Origin: Thalassovita gelatinovora
Lineage (GTDB): Bacteria; Pseudomonadota; Alphaproteobacteria; Rhodobacterales; Rhodobacteraceae
Reading direction: 5' to 3'
NCBI RefSeq assembly: GCF_001458355.1
Contig: NZ_CYSA01000023.1
Coordinates: 62,001-126,000, forward strand
DNA length: 64,000 bases
The notes beneath the pieces were generated by a model that worked only from the letters and a program-made list of their open reading frames with translations, searched no databases and was not told where the DNA came from. A program made the translations under genes and the position numbers. The first letter of the stretch is position 1. Every line of letters begins with the position of its first letter. Of the stretch, positions 61,280 to 64,000 are shown piece after piece.

Positions 61280-62878
61280 TCAGCCGATTGCGGCGGCTTT
61301 CACGTCTTCGTCGATATAGGGTACATATTGTTCGAAATTGTCGGCGAACATCTGAACCAGCTTGGCGGCCTGCGCGTCATAGGCGGCAGGGTCGGCCCAG
61401 GTCTGGCGCGGGTCCAGCAGTTGGGTATCGACACCCGGCACGGCGATCGGAACGTCGAAGCCGAAATTCACATCCTTGCGGAATTCGACTTCGTTCAACG
61501 ATCCTTCCAACGCGGCGGTCAGCAGGGCGCGGGTGGCCTTGATCGGCATCCGCGACCCGGTGCCGAAGGCGCCGCCGGTCCAGCCGGTGTTGACCAGCCA
61601 GCAGGTTGCCCCATGCTTGGCGATCTTTTCGCGCAGCAGGTTGCCATAGGTTTCCGGACGGCGCGGCATGAACGGCGCCCCAAAGCAGGTCGAGAAGGTG
61701 GGTTCGGGTTCCACCACACCGCGTTCGGTGCCCGGGGTTTTCGAAGTGAAGCCGGACAAGAAGTGATACATTGCCTGCGCCGGGGTCAACCGCGCGATCG
61801 GCGGCAGCACGCCGTAAGCGTCACAGGTCAGCAGGATCACGTTCTTGGGATGGCCACCCAACGCGTTGTCCGAGGAATTCGAGATGTATTCCAGCGGATA
61901 GGCGCAACGCATGTTTTCGGTCAGACTGGAATCGTCGAAATCCAGATCGAAAGTTTCTTCGTCGAAAACCATGTTTTCCACCACGGTGGCGAACTTGGTC
62001 GTGGTGGCGTAGATTTCCGGTTCCGCTTCGGGGTTCAGACCGATGGTCTTGGCATAGCAGCCGCCTTCGAAGTTGAAGGTGCCGCGGTCGGACCAGCCAT
62101 GTTCGTCGTCACCGATCAGGGTGCGCGACGGGTCGGCCGACAGGGTGGTTTTGCCGGTGCCCGACAGGCCGAAGAAGATCGCAGTATCAACCGGGTTGCC
62201 GATGGCGTGGTTAGCCGAGCAGTGCATCGGCATGATGCCTTTTTCCGGCAGCAGGTAGTTCAGCAGGGAAAACACCGATTTCTTGTTTTCGCCAGCATAT
62301 TCGGTATTGCCGATCAGGATGAGTTTCTTGTCGAAATTCATCGCGATCACGGTGTCAGAGCGGCAATCGTGGCGTTCCGGGTCGGCCTTGAAGCTGGGGC
62401 AGTTGATGATGGTGAAATCTGCCAGGAAGCTGTTGAGGTCGTCGCGTTCGGGGCGGCGCAGCAGGTGGCGGATGAACAGCCCGTGCCAAGCCAGTTCGGT
62501 TACCATGCGGACATTGATCGCATGTTCCGGATCAGCACCACCAACCAGATCTTCGACGTAGTATTTCTTGCCCTTCATATGCTCAAGCATATCGGCATAG
62601 AGATTGTCGAACCCTTCGGGTGACATTTCTGCGTTGTTTTCCCACCAAATCTTGTCGGCGACGCTGTCGGTTTTGACGACATGCTTGTCTTTGGGGGACC
62701 GGCCAGTGAATTTGCCGGTGGTCACAAAGAGGGCGCCGCCTTTGCCGAGTGTGCCTTCGCCGTTTTTGAGCGCGGCTTCGATCAGCGCGGGCTCCATAAG
62801 ATTGTAAAAGACATCGCCCAGACCCGTGATCCCTTGATCTTCCAGCCGGAATTCCGGGTTTACCCGTCCAAATGTCAT
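61280..62878 (-). CDS. pckA: Phosphoenolpyruvate carboxykinase (ATP)
   Basis: This 532-residue enzyme converts oxaloacetate to PEP, the first committed step of gluconeogenesis. [18 protein letters not shown] (237-250) is the kinase P-loop, [24 protein letters not shown] the metal/oxaloacetate region, and [37 protein letters not shown] the adenine-binding part. Length is standard. It is divergent from chvI, an arrangement well known from Rhizobium and Agrobacterium. Two direct repeats upstream could be operators for a LacI-family carbon regulator. Confidence 0.96.
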   Translation of the reverse strand: MTFGRVNPEFRLEDQGITGLGDVFYNLMEPALIEAALKNGEGTLGKGGALFVTTGKFTGRSPKDKHVVKTDSVADKIWWENNAEMSPEGFDNLYADMLEHMKGKKYYVEDLVGGADPEHAINVRMVTELAWHGLFIRHLLRRPERDDLNSFLADFTIINCPSFKADPERHDCRSDTVIAMNFDKKLILIGNTEYAGENKKSVFSLLNYLLPEKGIMPMHCSANHAIGNPVDTAIFFGLSGTGKTTLSADPSRTLIGDDEHGWSDRGTFNFEGGCYAKTIGLNPEAEPEIYATTTKFATVVENMVFDEETFDLDFDDSSLTENMRCAYPLEYISNSSDNALGGHPKNVILLTCDAYGVLPPIARLTPAQAMYHFLSGFTSKTPGTERGVVEPEPTFSTCFGAPFMPRRPETYGNLLREKIAKHGATCWLVNTGWTGGAFGTGSRMPIKATRALLTAALEGSLNEVEFRKDVNFGFDVPIAVPGVDTQLLDPRQTWADPAAYDAQAAKLVQMFADNFEQYVPYIDEDVKAAAIG

Positions 62879-63243
62879 ATTGCCAAGCTCCTGTAGCCGC
62901 GCTTTGGGCGGCGGTTGTCGACGGACCCCGAACTCTTCTTCCAGGTCCGACCGGGCGCTGTGCCCGATACCGGCCTCTTAACATGACGTTTCCATGAAGG
63001 AACAGGACGCTTTTGCGCAGTTAGCGCAACCACTTGAAGGTTAGCGCAATCACGGCGGAAATCCCCAGTTACGATCCGGTCATGAACCCCGGATGTGAGG
63101 CAAATTAGCCATTGGTTGACGAAATCACCCCTAAATCTAGGGGGTGACAGGGGTGATTCGCAGTTTCCGATTGATTGCAAAGGGGTAAAATGGGCATACT
63201 GAAGAAAAAAACAGGTAATAAGAGCAGTAAAAGGAATTCACCT
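62879..63243. other. Divergent pckA-chvI regulatory region
   Basis: This 365-base gap contains no convincing gene. It holds two copies of GTTAGCGCAA (63020-63029, 63040-63049), 20 bases apart; TTGCGC-N5-GCGCAA (63013-63029), which overlaps the first copy; and, nearer chvI, AATCACCCCT/AGGGGTGATT (63123-63132 with 63149-63158) with a second GGGGTGA inside. A ribosome site AAAAGGAATTC precedes chvI. Confidence 0.7.
63020..63049. promoter_or_regulatory. Paired GTTAGCGCAA repeats upstream of pckA
   Basis: Two exact ten-base copies are spaced 20 bases start to start (two helical turns), 142-171 bases before the pckA start. They resemble the CG-centred half-palindromes bound by LacI-type regulators of central carbon metabolism (CceR/PckR group) as I remember them. 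Confidence 0.5.
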
Positions 63244-63945
63244 ATGTCGAAGATCGCCCTTGTGGACGATGACAGGAATATCCTGACATCGGTGGCCATG
63301 ACTCTTGAGGCAGAAGGGTTCGAGGTCGAAACCTATAATGACGGGCAATCCGCGCTGGATGCGTTTAATCGCAAACTGCCGGATATGGCCGTGTTGGATA
63401 TCAAAATGCCGCGCATGGACGGGATGGACCTGTTGCAGCGGCTGCGTCAGAAAACCCAGATGCCGGTGATTTTCCTGACCTCGAAAGATGATGAGATCGA
63501 CGAGGTTCTGGGGCTGCGCATGGGCGCTGACGATTACGTCAAGAAGCCGTTTTCGCAGCGTCTGCTGGTCGAACGCATCCGCGCCCTGTTGCGCCGTCAG
63601 GATGTGATGGCGGGCCACGAAGTGGTGGAGACCGAAGAAACCAAGGTGATCGAACGCGGCGAATTGCGGATGGATCCGCTGCGCCATTCGGTCAGTTGGA
63701 AAGGCAACGAAGTGTCACTGACCGTGACCGAATTTTTGCTGTTGCAGGCGCTGGCGCAGCGCCCCGGTTTCGTGAAATCGCGCGATCAGTTGATGGATGT
63801 GGCCTATGACGATCAGGTCTATGTCGACGACCGTACGATCGACAGCCATATCAAGCGCCTGCGCAAGAAGATGCGCACGGCCGATCCGGAATTTTCCGCG
63901 ATTGAGACGCTGTATGGTATCGGGTATCGCTATAACGAAGATTGA
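63244..63945 (+). CDS. chvI: Response regulator ChvI
   Basis: This 233-residue OmpR-type regulator has a receiver domain with acidic pocket VDDD (8-10), phospho-acceptor D52 ([11 protein letters not shown]) and K101 (VKKPF), followed by a winged helix from about residue 140 ([70 protein letters not shown]). With kinase ChvG it answers envelope stress and acidity in alphaproteobacteria. The ATG at 63244 is chosen at the conserved N-terminus. The gene divergent from it is pckA, and a short frame for the kinase follows. Confidence 0.94.
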   Translation: MSKIALVDDDRNILTSVAMTLEAEGFEVETYNDGQSALDAFNRKLPDMAVLDIKMPRMDGMDLLQRLRQKTQMPVIFLTSKDDEIDEVLGLRMGADDYVKKPFSQRLLVERIRALLRRQDVMAGHEVVETEETKVIERGELRMDPLRHSVSWKGNEVSLTVTEFLLLQALAQRPGFVKSRDQLMDVAYDDQVYVDDRTIDSHIKRLRKKMRTADPEFSAIETLYGIGYRYNED

Positions 63946-63947
63946 TC

Positions 63948-64000
63948 ATGGCGCTTGCTGAAGGACTTAACTTGCGGGAAACGGGATCACGGCACAATGG
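63948..64000 (+). CDS. Probable sensor kinase ChvG, first 17 codons only
   Basis: An ATG two bases after the chvI stop opens a frame (MALAEGLNLRETGSRHN) that runs to the window edge. The usual chvI-chvG order makes the kinase the most likely product, but too little sequence is present for confirmation. Confidence 0.45.
   Translation, partial: MALAEGLNLRETGSRHN

Noticed and set aside
61328-62623. 431-codon plus-strand frame across pckA
   Set aside because: Antisense to pckA, whose kinase motifs are unambiguous.
1-64000. CRISPR arrays, tRNA or rRNA genes, insertion sequences, prophage
   Set aside because: I looked for direct repeats with regular spacers, cloverleaf-type sequences, transposase motifs and phage genes and saw none. 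A tRNA scan and an IS search would settle it.

Overview
The window is GC-rich DNA with short intergenic spaces and many 1-8 base start/stop overlaps. Gene content points to an alphaproteobacterium of the Rhodobacteraceae, most likely a marine roseobacter. The evidence is an aerobic cobalamin gene pair; a folK-rpoZ-rsh-DUF2062-pdxJ-acpS-lepB-rnc-era-DUF1491-recO block; methylsuccinyl-CoA dehydrogenase of the ethylmalonyl-CoA pathway; pckA divergent from chvI; TRAP transporters; and RutR-controlled reductive pyrimidine degradation. This assignment comes from recognising families by eye, not from a database search.

Bases 1-9,950 hold the end of a CbiG/CobE-CobJ fusion, cobM, a PatB/MalY-type C-S lyase, three tandem peptide deformylase genes (the third lacks catalytic residues) followed by fmt, two small GlsB/YeaQ membrane proteins, and a minus-strand group (TRIC channel, rnhA, methyltransferase, ispH, NYN nuclease). 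Bases 10,070-19,904 are the housekeeping block, interrupted just before recO by a compositionally distinct gene with an abortive-infection C-terminal domain.

Bases 19,872-35,118 are catabolic. A 1070-residue fusion of a cobalamin/iron-sulfur reductive dehalogenase with a flavin/ferredoxin reductase, and a TetR gene, run leftward. Divergent from them is dihydropyrimidine dehydrogenase (preT, preA), then two tandem RutR-type regulators, beta-ureidopropionase, dihydropyrimidinase and a four-gene ABC importer. PreTA, HydA and HyuC together take uracil or thymine to beta-amino acids, and three RutR-type operators flank the regulators. Bases 35,202-43,822 carry MarR/maleylacetoacetate isomerase, a TRAP importer, and a crotonase-MarR-feruloyl-CoA synthetase-amidohydrolase cluster that looks like aromatic acid uptake and CoA-dependent degradation.

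Bases 45,081-54,085 are the most unusual part. A type I secretion adaptor and ATPase lie downstream of two large acidic proteins of strange composition. One has six copies of a Q-x-N-x3-D-x-D module; the other is built of Gln/Asn/Gly, Asp and Gly/Ala blocks. They face a LuxR regulator shaped like CsgD/VpsT, coupled to a small unknown gene. I read this as a candidate secreted matrix or fibre system. The right end holds mcd, a TauE-type permease, two regulators, a gene of unknown function whose ribosome binding site lies in a hairpin, a MATE pump with a structured leader, pckA, chvI and the first codons of the probable chvG.
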